DNA of 64,000 bases from Mycolicibacterium sediminis (GTDB taxonomy: Bacteria; Actinomycetota; Actinomycetes; Mycobacteriales; Mycobacteriaceae): assembly GCF_010731735.1 (NCBI RefSeq), contig NZ_AP022588.1:2790001-2854000 (forward strand), read 5' to 3'. Each line of letters begins with the position of its first letter. Within the stretch, counting starts at the first letter, position 1. The position numbers were made by a program, and so were the translations under genes. The notes below the pieces were generated by a model. It saw nothing but the letters and a program-made list of their open reading frames with translations. It was not told where the DNA came from and ran no database searches. Shown here piece after piece: positions 18,533 through 27,695 of this stretch.

Positions 18533-20016
18533 GCGGGGTCGTTCGATCCTGCGGTGATGATCGGCGACAGCAGCGGTGCGGTGGTGCCGTCCTCGGTGGC
18601 CGCCGGAGCGACGGCGTCACCCGAGGCGACGTCGGTGTTCAGGCCGATCGTCGACGGATCCTCGCTACCGAGGCCGGATCCGGGGCCGGTGTAGTCCGCT
18701 CCCAGGACCACGCGCACGGTCCCCGGCGCCAGCGAGGCCTCCGCGACGACCGGCAGGCTGCCGAGTTCCTTGGCGATCGCCTGCGCACCGAGGTCGTCGA
18801 CCGTGGCGGCCTGGACCTGGCTCTCGTCCACGTGTGTCGCATCGCTGTTGCCGATGTTGCCCGCGGCGAATCCCTTGCCGGTCAACACCTCCGACACCGA
18901 GGCGGCGAGGCCGTTGATGTCGGTGTCGTTCACGACGTCGGCGGTGGTCTTGTCCGGCGAGTACGCCAACTGCTCGGTCTTGCCCTCGTCCTGGTCCTGG
19001 AGCAGCCCGGCCACCCACTCCTGCACCTGCGTGGGATCGACGCGCACGACGCTCTGCATCCCGTCGTCGCTCCAGCCGTCCTCCTGCAGCACGGGGATCG
19101 TCGCGAACGCGACGTTGCCCGCCGCGAGGTTCTGCAGCTGGTTGATGAAGTCCATGATGTCCCAGCCGTCGGAGAGCACCACCGACCGCTGCACCGCGTC
19201 CTGCAACCGGTTCAGCGTCGCGGGGCTCGACAGCGTCTTGCTCGAGATCACCTGGTGAGCAAGCGACGCCATCACGGACTGCTGGCGGACGACGCGGTCG
19301 AGGTCGCCGCGGGGGAGGTCGTGGCGCTGCCGGACGAAGCTCAGGGCCTGCGGCCCGTCCAGCTTCTGCCAGCCGGCGGGGAAGTCCGCACCCGACAGCG
19401 GTTCGTAGACGGGCTCCTTGAGGCACACGTCGACGCCGCCCAGTGCATCGGTGATGAGGGAGAACCCCAGCAGGCCGATCTCGGCGTAATGGTCGACGGT
19501 GACGCCGGTGAGGTCGGCGACCGTCTCGATCAGCGCCTCACGGCCCCTCTCGACGGCCTTGGGTTCGGCGACGGCCGGGTCCTCGCCCTCGACCTCGACG
19601 AGCTGCTTCATCTCCTCGAGCTTGACCGCGCCGAACACGCCGTTGATCTTGGTCTTGCCGAAACCCGGTGCTTGCACGTACGAGTCGCGCGGGATGGAGA
19701 TCGCCGTCGCGGACTTCCCGTTGTTGGGGATGCGCACCAGGATGATGGTGTCGGTGTTGGTCGCGACGTCGTCGCCCGCGCGCAACGTCGCCAACTCCTC
19801 GGCCGACAGCGGGTTGCCGTGTGCGTCGGTGCGGCTGTCCATGCCGACCAGCAGGACGTCGATGGCACCGTCCTCGCCGCCACCGCCCAGCGACTCGGCG
19901 CTGATGTGGTTGATGCCGGATTCGAACGACCGGATCTTTCCCCACGCGACCCCGGTGCCGACGACGACCAGCAGCGCCGCGATGACGGCGACGGACCGGG
20001 TGAGACGAGCGGGCAT
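18520..20016 (-). CDS. LytR-CpsA-Psr (LCP) cell-wall glycopolymer ligase
   Basis: 498 residues. One membrane helix (about 8-25) anchors an extracytoplasmic LCP domain: VLLVGMDSRTD, TIILVRIPNNGKSATAISIPRDSYV, INGVFG and DRVVRQQSVM carry the polyprenyl-phosphate-binding arginines and aspartates. A LytR_C domain follows near the C-terminus. LCP enzymes transfer glycopolymers from lipid carriers to peptidoglycan; in mycobacteria Rv3267 (CpsA1/Lcp1) joins arabinogalactan to peptidoglycan. The neighbouring rhamnose linker genes fit that role. A TAACCT box six bases before the ATG suggests leaderless transcription. Confidence 0.92.
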   Translation of the reverse strand: MPARLTRSVAVIAALLVVVGTGVAWGKIRSFESGINHISAESLGGGGEDGAIDVLLVGMDSRTDAHGNPLSAEELATLRAGDDVATNTDTIILVRIPNNGKSATAISIPRDSYVQAPGFGKTKINGVFGAVKLEEMKQLVEVEGEDPAVAEPKAVERGREALIETVADLTGVTVDHYAEIGLLGFSLITDALGGVDVCLKEPVYEPLSGADFPAGWQKLDGPQALSFVRQRHDLPRGDLDRVVRQQSVMASLAHQVISSKTLSSPATLNRLQDAVQRSVVLSDGWDIMDFINQLQNLAAGNVAFATIPVLQEDGWSDDGMQSVVRVDPTQVQEWVAGLLQDQDEGKTEQLAYSPDKTTADVVNDTDINGLAASVSEVLTGKGFAAGNIGNSDATHVDESQVQAATVDDLGAQAIAKELGSLPVVAEASLAPGTVRVVLGADYTGPGSGLGSEDPSTIGLNTDVASGDAVAPAATEDGTTAPLLSPIITAGSNDPACVN

Positions 20017-20022
20017 CCGCCC

Positions 20023-20028
20023 AGGTTA
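20023..20028 (-). promoter_or_regulatory. -10 hexamer of a leaderless promoter for the LCP gene
   Basis: Read on the minus strand, TAACCT is followed by six bases and then the ATG at 20016. The spacing puts the transcription start on the start codon. Confidence 0.5.
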
Positions 20029-20082
20029 CTGGCGAGATGCCCTCCGCCCGGGTAGCGCGCGTCGGCGTGCCAGACTCGACAG

Positions 20083-20982
20083 ATGTCCGACCGCATGGTG
20101 ATCCTGGGGGCCGGGGGCCTACTCGGAACCGTTCTGGCTGCTCAGGCCGCTTCCGGAGGCCGCGAGGTGGTGGCACTGGGGTCGGCCGAGTGCGACATCA
20201 CCGACGCCGACGCCCCGGAACGTCACATTTCGTCCGGGGACGTCGTGGTGAACTGCGCGGCCTACACCCGGGTCGACGATGCCGAACGCGAACCCGATCG
20301 CGCCCGTGCGGTGAACGAGACGGGTCCACGCAACGTCGCGCGGGCGTGCGCCGGCGTCGGTGCGCGCCTGATCCACGTGTCGACCGACTACGTGTTCGAC
20401 GGTGACTTCCGCGGCGCGGAGCCCAGGCCGTACGAGATCGACGACGAGACGAGGCCGCTGTCGGTGTACGGCCGCACCAAGCTCGCGGGTGAGACCGCGG
20501 TGCTGTCCGAACTGCCCACCGCCACGGTGGTCCGCACCTCCTGGATCTTCACCGGCGGGGACGGCTCGGACTTCGTGTCGGTGATGCGGCGCAAGGCCGC
20601 CGAGGGTGCGACGGTCGACGTGGTGGCCGATCAGATCGGCTCGCCGACGTGGGTCGAGGACCTGGTGACCGCGCTGCTGCAGGTGGCCGACACCGGGATC
20701 GCCGCCCCGATCCTGCACGCTCCGAACGGCGGTACCGCCAGCCGCTTCGAACAGGCCCGCACCGTATACGAACTCGTCGGCGCCGACCCGGAGCTCGTCC
20801 GTCCCGTCGGCACCGATCGGCATCCGAGGCCCGCGCCGCGCCCCCCGTACTCGGCGCTGTCGGCACGGCGTTCGGCCGAGGCGGGTCTGACCCCCCTGCG
20901 GCCATGGCGGGACGCGCTCGCGGCAGCGGTGAACGCCGGTGGCGCGACACCGGGCGCCGGATCGCTACCCTCTACGCCGTGA
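20083..20982 (+). CDS. rmlD: dTDP-4-dehydrorhamnose reductase
   Basis: 299 residues. The Rossmann loop is ILGAGGLLGTVLAAQ; the SDR catalytic residues appear in VSTDYVFDG and YGRTKLAGE, followed by RTSWIFTG. It reduces the 4-keto sugar to dTDP-L-rhamnose, needed for the rhamnose-GlcNAc linker between peptidoglycan and arabinogalactan. The stop overlaps the wbbL start (GTGA). It opens the operon rmlD-wbbL-manB. Confidence 0.95.
   Translation: MSDRMVILGAGGLLGTVLAAQAASGGREVVALGSAECDITDADAPERHISSGDVVVNCAAYTRVDDAEREPDRARAVNETGPRNVARACAGVGARLIHVSTDYVFDGDFRGAEPRPYEIDDETRPLSVYGRTKLAGETAVLSELPTATVVRTSWIFTGGDGSDFVSVMRRKAAEGATVDVVADQIGSPTWVEDLVTALLQVADTGIAAPILHAPNGGTASRFEQARTVYELVGADPELVRPVGTDRHPRPAPRPPYSALSARRSAEAGLTPLRPWRDALAAAVNAGGATPGAGSLPSTP
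20966..20971 (+). promoter_or_regulatory. Internal -10 hexamer inside rmlD that could drive leaderless wbbL
   Basis: TACCCT ends seven bases before the wbbL GTG at 20979. It lies inside the rmlD coding sequence, so wbbL may have its own leaderless transcript besides operon readthrough. Confidence 0.35.
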
Positions 20983-21893
20983 GCGACGATCCCGATCGCG
21001 TGAGCGACGAGTTGGTGGTCGTCACGGTGACCTACTCGCCGGGCACGCACCTCGACCGGTTCCTGGCGACGCTGCCGCACGCCACGGAGCGGCCCGTCAC
21101 CGTCGTGATGGCCGACAACGGATCCACCGACGGATCACCCGAGGCGGCTGCCGAGACCCATCCCAACGTCCACCTGCTGCGCACCGGTGCCAACCTCGGC
21201 TACGGCGGTGCCGTGAACCGGGCCGTCGCCCACTACCTGCACGATCCGTCGTACTCCGGGGACGCCGAATACTTCATCGTCGCCAACCCCGACGTGCAGT
21301 GGGGACCGAACAGCATCGACGCGATGCTCGAGGCCGCACGTCGGTGGCCACGGGCGGGCGCACTCGGCCCCCTGATCCGCGATCCCGACGGGTCGGTGTA
21401 CCCGTCGGCGCGCCACCAGCCGAGTCTGGTCCGCGGTGGCATGCACGCCGTCGTCGGTCCGTTCTGGAAGAACAATCCGTGGACCGCGGCCTACCGGCAG
21501 GACCGCCTCGAGCCCAGCGAACGTCCCGTCGGCTGGCTGTCCGGGTCGTGCCTGCTGCTGCGGCGCTCCGCGTTCGACGAGGTGAACGGTTTCGACGACC
21601 GGTACTTCATGTACATGGAAGACGTGGACCTGGGAGATCGTCTGGGTCGGGCGGGTTGGCTGAACGTCTACGTGCCGTCCGCCGAGATCCTGCACGACAA
21701 GGGACACGCGACGGGACGCGATCCCGCCCGCAACTTGGCCGCCCATCACGTCAGCACCTACACTTTCCTCGCCGATCGGCATCCTCGCTGGTGGCACGCG
21801 CCGCTGAGGTGGAGCATCAGGTCGGCACTGGCCGTGCGCGCCGGCCTGGTGGTGGGCAGCTCTCGACGCAAGCAGGCGAAAGGACGGCGCTGA
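20979..21893 (+). CDS. wbbL: Rhamnosyltransferase WbbL (arabinogalactan linker)
   Basis: 304 residues from a GTG that shares four bases with the rmlD stop. GT2 (GT-A) fold: VVVTVTYSPG at the N-terminus, MADNGSTDGSPEAA, the DXD-like FIVANPDVQW, and the acceptor-side GFDDRYFMYMEDVDLGDR (18 residues). It adds L-rhamnose from dTDP-rhamnose to GlcNAc-PP-decaprenol, making the linker on which galactan is built; this is essential in mycobacteria. No membrane helix is evident. Confidence 0.95.
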   Translation: MSDDPDRVSDELVVVTVTYSPGTHLDRFLATLPHATERPVTVVMADNGSTDGSPEAAAETHPNVHLLRTGANLGYGGAVNRAVAHYLHDPSYSGDAEYFIVANPDVQWGPNSIDAMLEAARRWPRAGALGPLIRDPDGSVYPSARHQPSLVRGGMHAVVGPFWKNNPWTAAYRQDRLEPSERPVGWLSGSCLLLRRSAFDEVNGFDDRYFMYMEDVDLGDRLGRAGWLNVYVPSAEILHDKGHATGRDPARNLAAHHVSTYTFLADRHPRWWHAPLRWSIRSALAVRAGLVVGSSRRKQAKGRR

Positions 21894-21895
21894 CC

Positions 21896-22984
21896 ATGGC
21901 ACACGCAGTGGACCCGGCACGGACGGATGCGGTGATCCTGGTCGGTGGGCAGGGCACGCGCCTACGCCCCCTGACGCTGTCGGCCCCCAAGCCGATGCTG
22001 CCGACGGCCGGTCTGCCGTTCCTGACGCACCTGCTGAGCCGCATCGCCGACGCGGGCATCACCCACGTCGTCCTGGGCACCTCCTACAAGGCAGGCGTCT
22101 TCGAGGACGAGTTCGGCGACGGCTCCGCACTCGGACTCGACATCGAGTACGTCTTCGAGGAGGAGGCGCGCGGCACCGGCGGCGGCATCGCGAACGTGGC
22201 GCCCAAGCTGCGGTACGACACCGCGCTGGTGTTCAACGGCGACGTGCTCTCCGGCGCCGACCTCGGTGCGCTGCTGGCCAGTCACCACGAACGCGAGGCC
22301 GACCTGACCCTGCACCTGGTGCGCGTCGGCGATCCGCGCGCCTTCGGGTGCGTTCCCACCGATCCCGACGGCGGCGTGACGGCGTTCCTCGAGAAGACCC
22401 AGGACCCGCCGACGGATCAGATCAACGCCGGGTGTTACGTCTTCAACCGCGCCGTGATCGACAGGATCCCGACGGGACGCGCGGTGTCGGTCGAGCGCGA
22501 GGTGTTCCCCGCACTGCTGGCCGACGGTCTGAAGGTGTGCGGGTACGTCGACGCCACCTACTGGCGCGACATGGGTACGCCGGACGACTTCGTCCGCGGC
22601 TCGGCGGACCTCGTCCGCGGCATCGCACCGTCGCCGGCGCTCAAGGGGCACCGCGGCGAGGAACTGGTCCACGAGGGCGCGTCGGTGGCGCCCGGTGCGC
22701 TGCTCATCGGCGGCACGGTGGTCGGACGCGGAGCCGAGATCGGGCCCGGTGCCCGGCTCGACGGTGCGGTGATCTTCGACGGCGCACGGATCGAGGCGGG
22801 TGCCGTCATCGAGCGGTCCATCATCGGGTTCGGCGCGCGCATCGGCCCGCGGGCACTGATCCGCGACGGCGTCATCGGCGACGGCGCCAACATCGGTGCG
22901 CGATGCGAACTCCTGCGCGGCGCGCGGGTGTGGCCGGGCGTCACCATCCCCGACGGCGGGATCCGCTACTCCACCGACGTCTGA
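21896..22984 (+). CDS. manB: Mannose-1-phosphate guanylyltransferase (GDP-mannose pyrophosphorylase)
   Basis: 362 residues. The N-terminal nucleotidyltransferase domain opens with ILVGGQGTRLRPLTLSAPKPML, carrying the activator-binding GXGXRLRPLT...PKP signature. The C-terminal third (from about residue 250) is a left-handed beta-helix with hexapeptide repeats. It makes GDP-mannose from mannose-1-phosphate and GTP, supplying mannosylated lipids and, here, the gmd/fcl fucose branch. Mycobacterial naming is confusing: Rv3264c is called manB or manC. It follows wbbL by two bases and converges with the NUDIX gene, overlapping by 19 bases. Confidence 0.92.
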   Translation: MAHAVDPARTDAVILVGGQGTRLRPLTLSAPKPMLPTAGLPFLTHLLSRIADAGITHVVLGTSYKAGVFEDEFGDGSALGLDIEYVFEEEARGTGGGIANVAPKLRYDTALVFNGDVLSGADLGALLASHHEREADLTLHLVRVGDPRAFGCVPTDPDGGVTAFLEKTQDPPTDQINAGCYVFNRAVIDRIPTGRAVSVEREVFPALLADGLKVCGYVDATYWRDMGTPDDFVRGSADLVRGIAPSPALKGHRGEELVHEGASVAPGALLIGGTVVGRGAEIGPGARLDGAVIFDGARIEAGAVIERSIIGFGARIGPRALIRDGVIGDGANIGARCELLRGARVWPGVTIPDGGIRYSTDV

Positions 22985-23541
22985 GTCTGCACCGCAGGCG
23001 ATTCCGATCGACTCCGAGCCGCACGGGCCAGTTGCCGCAACCCGAAGTCCGCGTCGTCGGGCAGTGCGTCGAGCGGCCACCAGCGCAGGTCCAGAGATTC
23101 GTCGCTGCGGGCGATGTCGGCGTCCTCGGGTGCGCGGACGACGAACTGGACGTCCAGGTGGTGCGTGGGCGTGCCGCCGGAGCAGGTGAGGGCGTGGACG
23201 TGGAGCGCCGCGGGCACGGGATCGATGGCCAGTCCGGCGATGCCGGACTCCTCGGTGGCTTCGCGCAGCGCGGCGGCGACGATGTCGGGATCTGTGTCCT
23301 CGCAATGGCCGCCCAGCTGTACCCACCGGCCGACGCGTGGGTGCAGGGTGAGCAGCGTGCGGGTTCCGCCGTGGTCCAGCACGAGCGCCGACGCGGTCAC
23401 GTGCCCAGGGGCGCAGGACCTGCGACACGCATCGGGGCGGGCCAACACGAACGCGAGCAGCGCGTAGCGCAGTGAATCCTGCGCGGGGTCCGGTGCGGTC
23501 CAGCCGCGCAGCGCGTCGACGACGGAGTCGTGCAGCGTCAC
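22966..23541 (-). CDS. NUDIX hydrolase
   Basis: 191 residues from GTG 23541, which overlaps the fbiB stop (GTGA). The NUDIX box runs from GGHCEDTD to [11 protein letters not shown], matching GX5EX7REUXEEXGU. An N-terminal helical region of about 45 residues precedes the fold. Substrate is unknown. Translational coupling to fbiB, the last F420 enzyme, suggests a housekeeping role linked to F420 or flavin nucleotide metabolism, but this is inference from position only. Confidence 0.88.
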   Translation of the reverse strand: MTLHDSVVDALRGWTAPDPAQDSLRYALLAFVLARPDACRRSCAPGHVTASALVLDHGGTRTLLTLHPRVGRWVQLGGHCEDTDPDIVAAALREATEESGIAGLAIDPVPAALHVHALTCSGGTPTHHLDVQFVVRAPEDADIARSDESLDLRWWPLDALPDDADFGLRQLARAARSRSESPAVQTQTSVE

Positions 23542-24881
23542 CGGATCACGAGCAGGTCGTCGGTGGGCACCGGCGGCCGCGGCCCCGCGGGATCCTCGGG
23601 GTGGCCGATGGCAATGGCGCCCAGGGGTTCCCAATCCTCGGGCAGGTCGAGTTCGGCGCGCACCAGGTCGGGGGCGAAGATCGTGGATCCGATCCAGCAG
23701 CTGCCCACGTCCCGGACGGCGAGGGCGACCAGCATCGCCTGTACCGCAGCGCCCGCCGCGACGGTGAACATCGTGTGTTCGGCGGCGGTCCGCTCCGCGT
23801 CGGGATAGGCGTGCGCGCCGTCGGGCACCATGATCGGGACGACGAGTTCGGGCGCGTCGTAGAGGATCTGGCCCCGTGCGACGCGTCGGTCGACGGACTC
23901 CTCGGACCGGCCGTCGGCGAGGAGGTCGGCTCGCCACTTCTGCTGCATCGCGTCGAGCAGACGCCGTCGGCGTTCGTGGTCGCGCACCCACACGAACCGC
24001 ACGGGCCGGGTGTGATGCGGCGCCGGTGCGGTCAGTGCCTCGCCGACCGCCGCCTCGACGACGGCGGGGTCGACGGGGTTGGGGGTGAATCGCCGCACGG
24101 ACCGTCGGAGCAGCTGGGCCTGCGAGCGGCCCAGCGCGATGGCCTCGGCCGCACCGAGCCAGAAGAGGTCGTCCTCGCCCGTGCGGACGAGGGAATGACC
24201 GTTTGATCCGTCGTCGACGGGGCTCAGGCCGCGGACGACCGCGACCGGGATCGCGGTGAGCTTGCCCTTGACGAGATCGGCGGCGGCGGCGATCTCGTCG
24301 GCGACGGCGACCTCGGTCACGACGAGTTCGTTCCCGTGGACGTCGTGGGCCCCCGCATAGCCGTGCAGCACGGCCAGTCCGGCCGCCCCGATGGCCACGT
24401 CCGTCTGCCCGTTGCGCCAGGCACGCCCCATGGTGTCGGTGACGACGATCGCCACGGTGACGCCGAGAAGTTCGCGCAACCGGACGCGCAGCGCGGCGGC
24501 GCTGCCGTCTGGATCGACGGGGAGCAGTGCGAGTTCGCCGGAGTCGACGTTGGAGCCGTCGACGCCGGCGGCCGCCTGCACGAGGCCGATGGCGTTCTCG
24601 GTGATGAGGGTCCGGCCCTTGCGCGCCAGCACCCGCACCGCCTCGTCGTCGATCAACTTGCGGCGCAGCGTGTCCCGCTCGTCGGGATCGGTCGGCGCGG
24701 TGACGATGCGGCCCTCGCTCTTGGAGAGCACCTTGCTGGTGACCACGACGACGTCGCCGTCGCGCAGCCAGGGGGCCGCCCCGGCGAGCGCCGCGGCGAC
24801 GTCGTCGCCCGGACGAAACTCAGGAAGGCCGGGGACGGGCAGGATCTCGATCGAGCCGGCCGAGCCGTGTTCGACGTTCAC
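23538..24881 (-). CDS. fbiB: Bifunctional F420 gamma-glutamyl ligase / dehydro-F420-0 reductase
   Basis: 447 residues with the two-domain actinobacterial layout. Residues ~1-245 are the CofE-like ligase ([44 protein letters not shown]). Residues ~250-447 are an FMN-binding nitroreductase-type domain ([13 protein letters not shown]). FbiB reduces dehydro-F420-0 with FMNH2 and adds the glutamate tail. The gene overlaps the fbiA stop by four bases and is followed, also by overlap, by the NUDIX gene. Confidence 0.95.
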   Translation of the reverse strand: MNVEHGSAGSIEILPVPGLPEFRPGDDVAAALAGAAPWLRDGDVVVVTSKVLSKSEGRIVTAPTDPDERDTLRRKLIDDEAVRVLARKGRTLITENAIGLVQAAAGVDGSNVDSGELALLPVDPDGSAAALRVRLRELLGVTVAIVVTDTMGRAWRNGQTDVAIGAAGLAVLHGYAGAHDVHGNELVVTEVAVADEIAAAADLVKGKLTAIPVAVVRGLSPVDDGSNGHSLVRTGEDDLFWLGAAEAIALGRSQAQLLRRSVRRFTPNPVDPAVVEAAVGEALTAPAPHHTRPVRFVWVRDHERRRRLLDAMQQKWRADLLADGRSEESVDRRVARGQILYDAPELVVPIMVPDGAHAYPDAERTAAEHTMFTVAAGAAVQAMLVALAVRDVGSCWIGSTIFAPDLVRAELDLPEDWEPLGAIAIGHPEDPAGPRPPVPTDDLLVIR

Positions 24882-25885
24882 GTCGGCAGGCCCGCCACGT
24901 CGAGGCCCGCGCGCACCATCTCCGCGGTGGCCTCGGGATCCGACATCAGGAGCGGTACCGCCCGCACGGTCACCCCGTCGACGACGGCCTCGTCACCCTC
25001 GTCGATCAGCCAGGCGTCCAGGATGCCGACGCCGCTGCGCGCGCCGTAGTGCGCGCCGACGGCCTGCGAGCTGGTCTCGACGCCGATCACCGACAGGCAT
25101 TCGTCGGCCATGCCGCGCAGCGCACGGCCGGCGACGATGGGGGAGTAGCCGACCACGGGTGCCGTGGTCGATCGCAGCGCCGCGCGGACGCCGGGCACGG
25201 CGAGGATGGCGCCGATGCTCACCACGGGGTTGGAGGGGGCGAGCAGCACCACGTCGGCCTCGGCGATCGCCTCGGCCACACCGGGTGCGGCGGACGCCTT
25301 CTCCGCGCCCACGAACGCGAAGCCGTGGGTCGGGATCTTGGCGCGGTAGCGCACCCACCACTCCTGGAAGTGGATCGCCCGGCGGTCGTCGTCACCGCCC
25401 TCGTCGGGAACGGTTACCACGACGTGGGTTTCGCTGCGGTCGTCGCTGGCGGGGATCAATCGTGCGCCGGGCTGCCAGCGCGCACACAGCGCCTCGGTGA
25501 CCGCGGAGAGCGGGTAGCCGGCGCGCAACATCTGGCTGCGGACCAGGTGGGTCGCCAGGTCCTTGTCGCCGAGACCGAACCAGTCGGGTTGCACGCCATA
25601 GGCCTCGAGTTCGGCCTTCGCGTTCCACGTCTCGTCCCGGTGCCCCCAGCCGCGTTCCGGGTCGATGCCACCGCCTAGGGTGTACATACACGTGTCGAGG
25701 TCCGGACAGATGCGCACCCCGTGCATCCAGGCGTCGTCGCCGACGTTGACCACCGCGGTCACGTCGTGGTCGCCTGGCAAACGGCCCGAGGCGGCTCCGC
25801 TGAACTGACCGAGCCCCAGCAACCGTTGAACCCCGAGCAGAAAGCGGGCTCCGCCCACTCCGCCGACCAGAACTGTCACCTTCAC
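24878..25885 (-). CDS. fbiA: 2-phospho-L-lactate (phosphoenolpyruvate) transferase
   Basis: 335 residues from GTG 25885, giving [16 protein letters not shown], the normal N-terminus of the family; a GTG at 25897 is also in frame. The choice is backed by a TAGTGT hexamer eight bases upstream. Family motifs include [20 protein letters not shown] and [15 protein letters not shown]. FbiA transfers the (dehydro)lactyl-phosphate unit to the deazaflavin Fo in coenzyme F420 synthesis. It is divergent from whiB2 across a 293-base region. Confidence 0.94.
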   Translation of the reverse strand: MKVTVLVGGVGGARFLLGVQRLLGLGQFSGAASGRLPGDHDVTAVVNVGDDAWMHGVRICPDLDTCMYTLGGGIDPERGWGHRDETWNAKAELEAYGVQPDWFGLGDKDLATHLVRSQMLRAGYPLSAVTEALCARWQPGARLIPASDDRSETHVVVTVPDEGGDDDRRAIHFQEWWVRYRAKIPTHGFAFVGAEKASAAPGVAEAIAEADVVLLAPSNPVVSIGAILAVPGVRAALRSTTAPVVGYSPIVAGRALRGMADECLSVIGVETSSQAVGAHYGARSGVGILDAWLIDEGDEAVVDGVTVRAVPLLMSDPEATAEMVRAGLDVAGLPT

Positions 25886-25893
25886 GTTCACCG

Positions 25894-25899
25894 ACACTA
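25894..25899 (-). promoter_or_regulatory. -10 hexamer for fbiA (leaderless)
   Basis: On the minus strand TAGTGT is followed by eight bases and the GTG at 25885. This decides the fbiA start, since the upstream in-frame GTG at 25897 falls inside the hexamer. Confidence 0.5.
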
Positions 25900-26009
25900 G
25901 GCCGTCGTGCTGCGGCGGTGGGCCCCGAGTCGGGGTGTGTGACCGACACGCCGGATAACCGACGCGCCGTATTTCGGTAACGAGGTGATATGAAATCTGG
26001 CCCTAGCGC

Positions 26010-26038
26010 TTGACCGGTGCAGCTAACCCGTGTCTAAT
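26010..26038 (+). promoter_or_regulatory. whiB2: Sigma-70-type promoter for whiB2
   Basis: A -35 box TTGACC (26010-26015), a 17-base spacer and a -10 box TCTAAT (26033-26038) match the SigA consensus at ten of twelve positions. Transcription would start near 26045, leaving a 5' leader of about 135 bases before whiB2. The long leader hints at further control. No other element was recognised between fbiA and whiB2. Confidence 0.7.
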
Positions 26039-26178
26039 CACATCAGTGTCATTTCGCGGTTGGCCGGCCGGTTCCGGTGTCGCAGACCGAGATTCGATCA
26101 CTTGTTCGAATTGAATCGGCCGCACGATCAGGGGTGGGGCCTCCGTGATCTATTACGAGACCAGGTGAGGAGGCGGAT

Positions 26179-26571
26179 ATGTCTTATGAGAGTGCCGATT
26201 TCGGCAGCGTCGCACCGTTCGACGGACGGATGCTCGGCTCAGTCGGCAGCACACCGCACACCAACACGGGGCCGGCCCAGCTCGTCACGCCGGGACGTCC
26301 CCAGTTGAGTTTGGTGCCGGAGCGCAGTGCCCTCGACGGGTCCTTCGACGAGGAGGACCAGTGGCAGGAGCGCGGTCTGTGCGCTCAGACCGATCCGGAG
26401 GCGTTCTTCCCCGAGAAGGGCGGCTCGACCCGCGAGGCCAAGCGCATCTGCCAGGGCTGCGAGGTCCGCGATCGCTGCCTCGAGTACGCGCTGGCCAACG
26501 ACGAGCGCTTCGGCATCTGGGGCGGGCTGTCGGAGCGGGAGCGCCGCCGCCTCAAGCGCGGGATCATCTGA
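26179..26571 (+). CDS. whiB2: WhiB2/WhmD iron-sulfur transcription regulator of cell division
   Basis: 130 residues. Four cysteines (C68, C91, C94, C100, as CX22CX2CX5C) bind a [4Fe-4S] cluster, followed by the G-I/V-W-G-G turn (GIWGG, 112-116) and the basic RERRRLKRG tail. The length equals M. smegmatis WhmD, which is essential for septation. The first ~60 residues are less conserved; a shorter start is used in the M. tuberculosis annotation. The ATG at 26179 has GAGGAGG upstream. WhiB2 acts as a SigA-interacting regulator in the cytoplasm. Confidence 0.95.
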   Translation: MSYESADFGSVAPFDGRMLGSVGSTPHTNTGPAQLVTPGRPQLSLVPERSALDGSFDEEDQWQERGLCAQTDPEAFFPEKGGSTREAKRICQGCEVRDRCLEYALANDERFGIWGGLSERERRRLKRGII

Positions 26572-26598
26572 CCCCTCGGCGGCCTCGCGCCGCCGCGC

Positions 26599-27063
26599 TC
26601 AGTCGTCGTCGATCGTCGGGTCGATGACGGAAGGCTCGACGCCCAGGAACGTCGCCACCTGAGCCACCAGAACCTCGTGCAACAGATCGGCCAGGTCGTC
26701 GACGTCCTTGGCCCGCCGCTCGAGTGGCTTGCGGAACAACACGATTCGCGCCCGAGTGGAATTGCCACGAACGTCCACCCCAGCCGGGATCAACCTCGCC
26801 AGCGCGATGGGGCCGTCGGCCACCACCTCGGGCGGCCACTGCACGCTGTCGGGATCCTTCGGCGATATCCGGGGGATCTCGTCGACCGCGACGTCCAGCG
26901 TCGACAAGCGGTCCTGCCACCGCCGCTCGATCGGCTCGTAGGCCTCGAGCACCGCCATGTCGAAGCGCTCCGCCCTGCTGCGCCACCCCGGCACGGTCGG
27001 CGGGAGCAGCGGTCCACGCATGCCCCGGCCTCGACGTGACCCCCACGGACGCTGCTCGGGCAT
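26599..27063 (-). CDS. Zincin-like (DUF1025/metallopeptidase-family) protein, incomplete zinc motif
   Basis: 154 residues from ATG 27063, the counterpart of Rv3259. It matches the minimal metallopeptidase-family pattern in its core (FDMAVLEAYEPI, RIVLFRKPLE, LADLLHEVLVAQVATFLGV). The expected HEXXH is HEVLV: His-Glu are present but the second His is not, so classical zinc catalysis is doubtful. It converges with whiB2 and is divergent from the DUF3499 gene. Function unknown. Confidence 0.75.
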   Translation of the reverse strand: MPEQRPWGSRRGRGMRGPLLPPTVPGWRSRAERFDMAVLEAYEPIERRWQDRLSTLDVAVDEIPRISPKDPDSVQWPPEVVADGPIALARLIPAGVDVRGNSTRARIVLFRKPLERRAKDVDDLADLLHEVLVAQVATFLGVEPSVIDPTIDDD

Positions 27064-27137
27064 CGTTGGATCGTAACGGTTGGGGATCGGCGGACCACCT
27101 GCTGCGCGTGTCGGCCGCACGCGGGGTCGGTGCGCGA

Positions 27138-27143
27138 TAACCT
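27138..27143 (+). promoter_or_regulatory. -10 hexamer of a leaderless promoter for the DUF3499 gene
   Basis: TAACCT lies seven bases before GTG 27151. It favours this start over the in-frame GTG at 27130, which would lie upstream of the hexamer. Confidence 0.5.
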
Positions 27144-27150
27144 TCCGTCC

Positions 27151-27570
27151 GTGAACGCTCCCCGACGCTGCTGCAGGCCTGGGTGCCCGCACTACGCCGT
27201 GGCGACGCTGACCTTCGTCTACTCGGACTCCACCGCGGTCGTGGGTCCGCTGGCCACCGTGTCCGAGCCCCACTCGTGGGACCTGTGCGTGCTGCACGCG
27301 GGCCGCATCACCGCGCCCCGCGGGTGGGAGTTGGTCCGGCACGCCGGTCCGCTGCCGTCGCACACCGACGACGACGATCTGGTGGCGCTCGCCGACGCCG
27401 TCCGTGAGGCCCGCGACGGGATACGGCCGGCGGCCGCCATGACCGCGGGCTTCTCCGACCCCGGCACCGGAGTCCAGGGTGCGGCGCTGATGGCGCCGCC
27501 CGCTACCCGGCCCGACCAGAACGGCCGTCGACGCGGCCACCTGCGCGTCCTGCCCGACCCGTCCGATTAG
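27151..27570 (+). CDS. DUF3499 protein with an N-terminal cysteine motif
   Basis: 139 residues, counterpart of Rv3258c. The N-terminus carries RRCCRPGCPHYAVATLTF, and WDLCVLHAGR follows near residue 40; the cysteines and histidines look like a small zinc-binding unit. The acidic stretch DDDDLVALADAV and an Ala/Pro-rich tail complete it. It is conserved in actinobacteria beside whiB2 and pmmA, but its function is unknown. GTG 27151 was chosen from the leaderless -10 box. Confidence 0.85.
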   Translation: MNAPRRCCRPGCPHYAVATLTFVYSDSTAVVGPLATVSEPHSWDLCVLHAGRITAPRGWELVRHAGPLPSHTDDDDLVALADAVREARDGIRPAAAMTAGFSDPGTGVQGAALMAPPATRPDQNGRRRGHLRVLPDPSD

Positions 27571-27695
27571 GAGGCCCGGGTTTCGGGCGGTCGAACGAGT
27601 CGACCGGCACCACCAGGATTGGCGAGCCGATAGGCTGGGGATAACAGCATTCCCGGGTGGGGGTGCCCGGCCGTCACGCGAAGCGAGGAGTCTCC

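Noticed and set aside
26030..26308. Open frame in the whiB2 leader and start region, in another frame
   Set aside because: It overlaps the whiB2 coding sequence, starts between the -10 box and the leader, and encodes an Arg-rich, non-protein-like chain.
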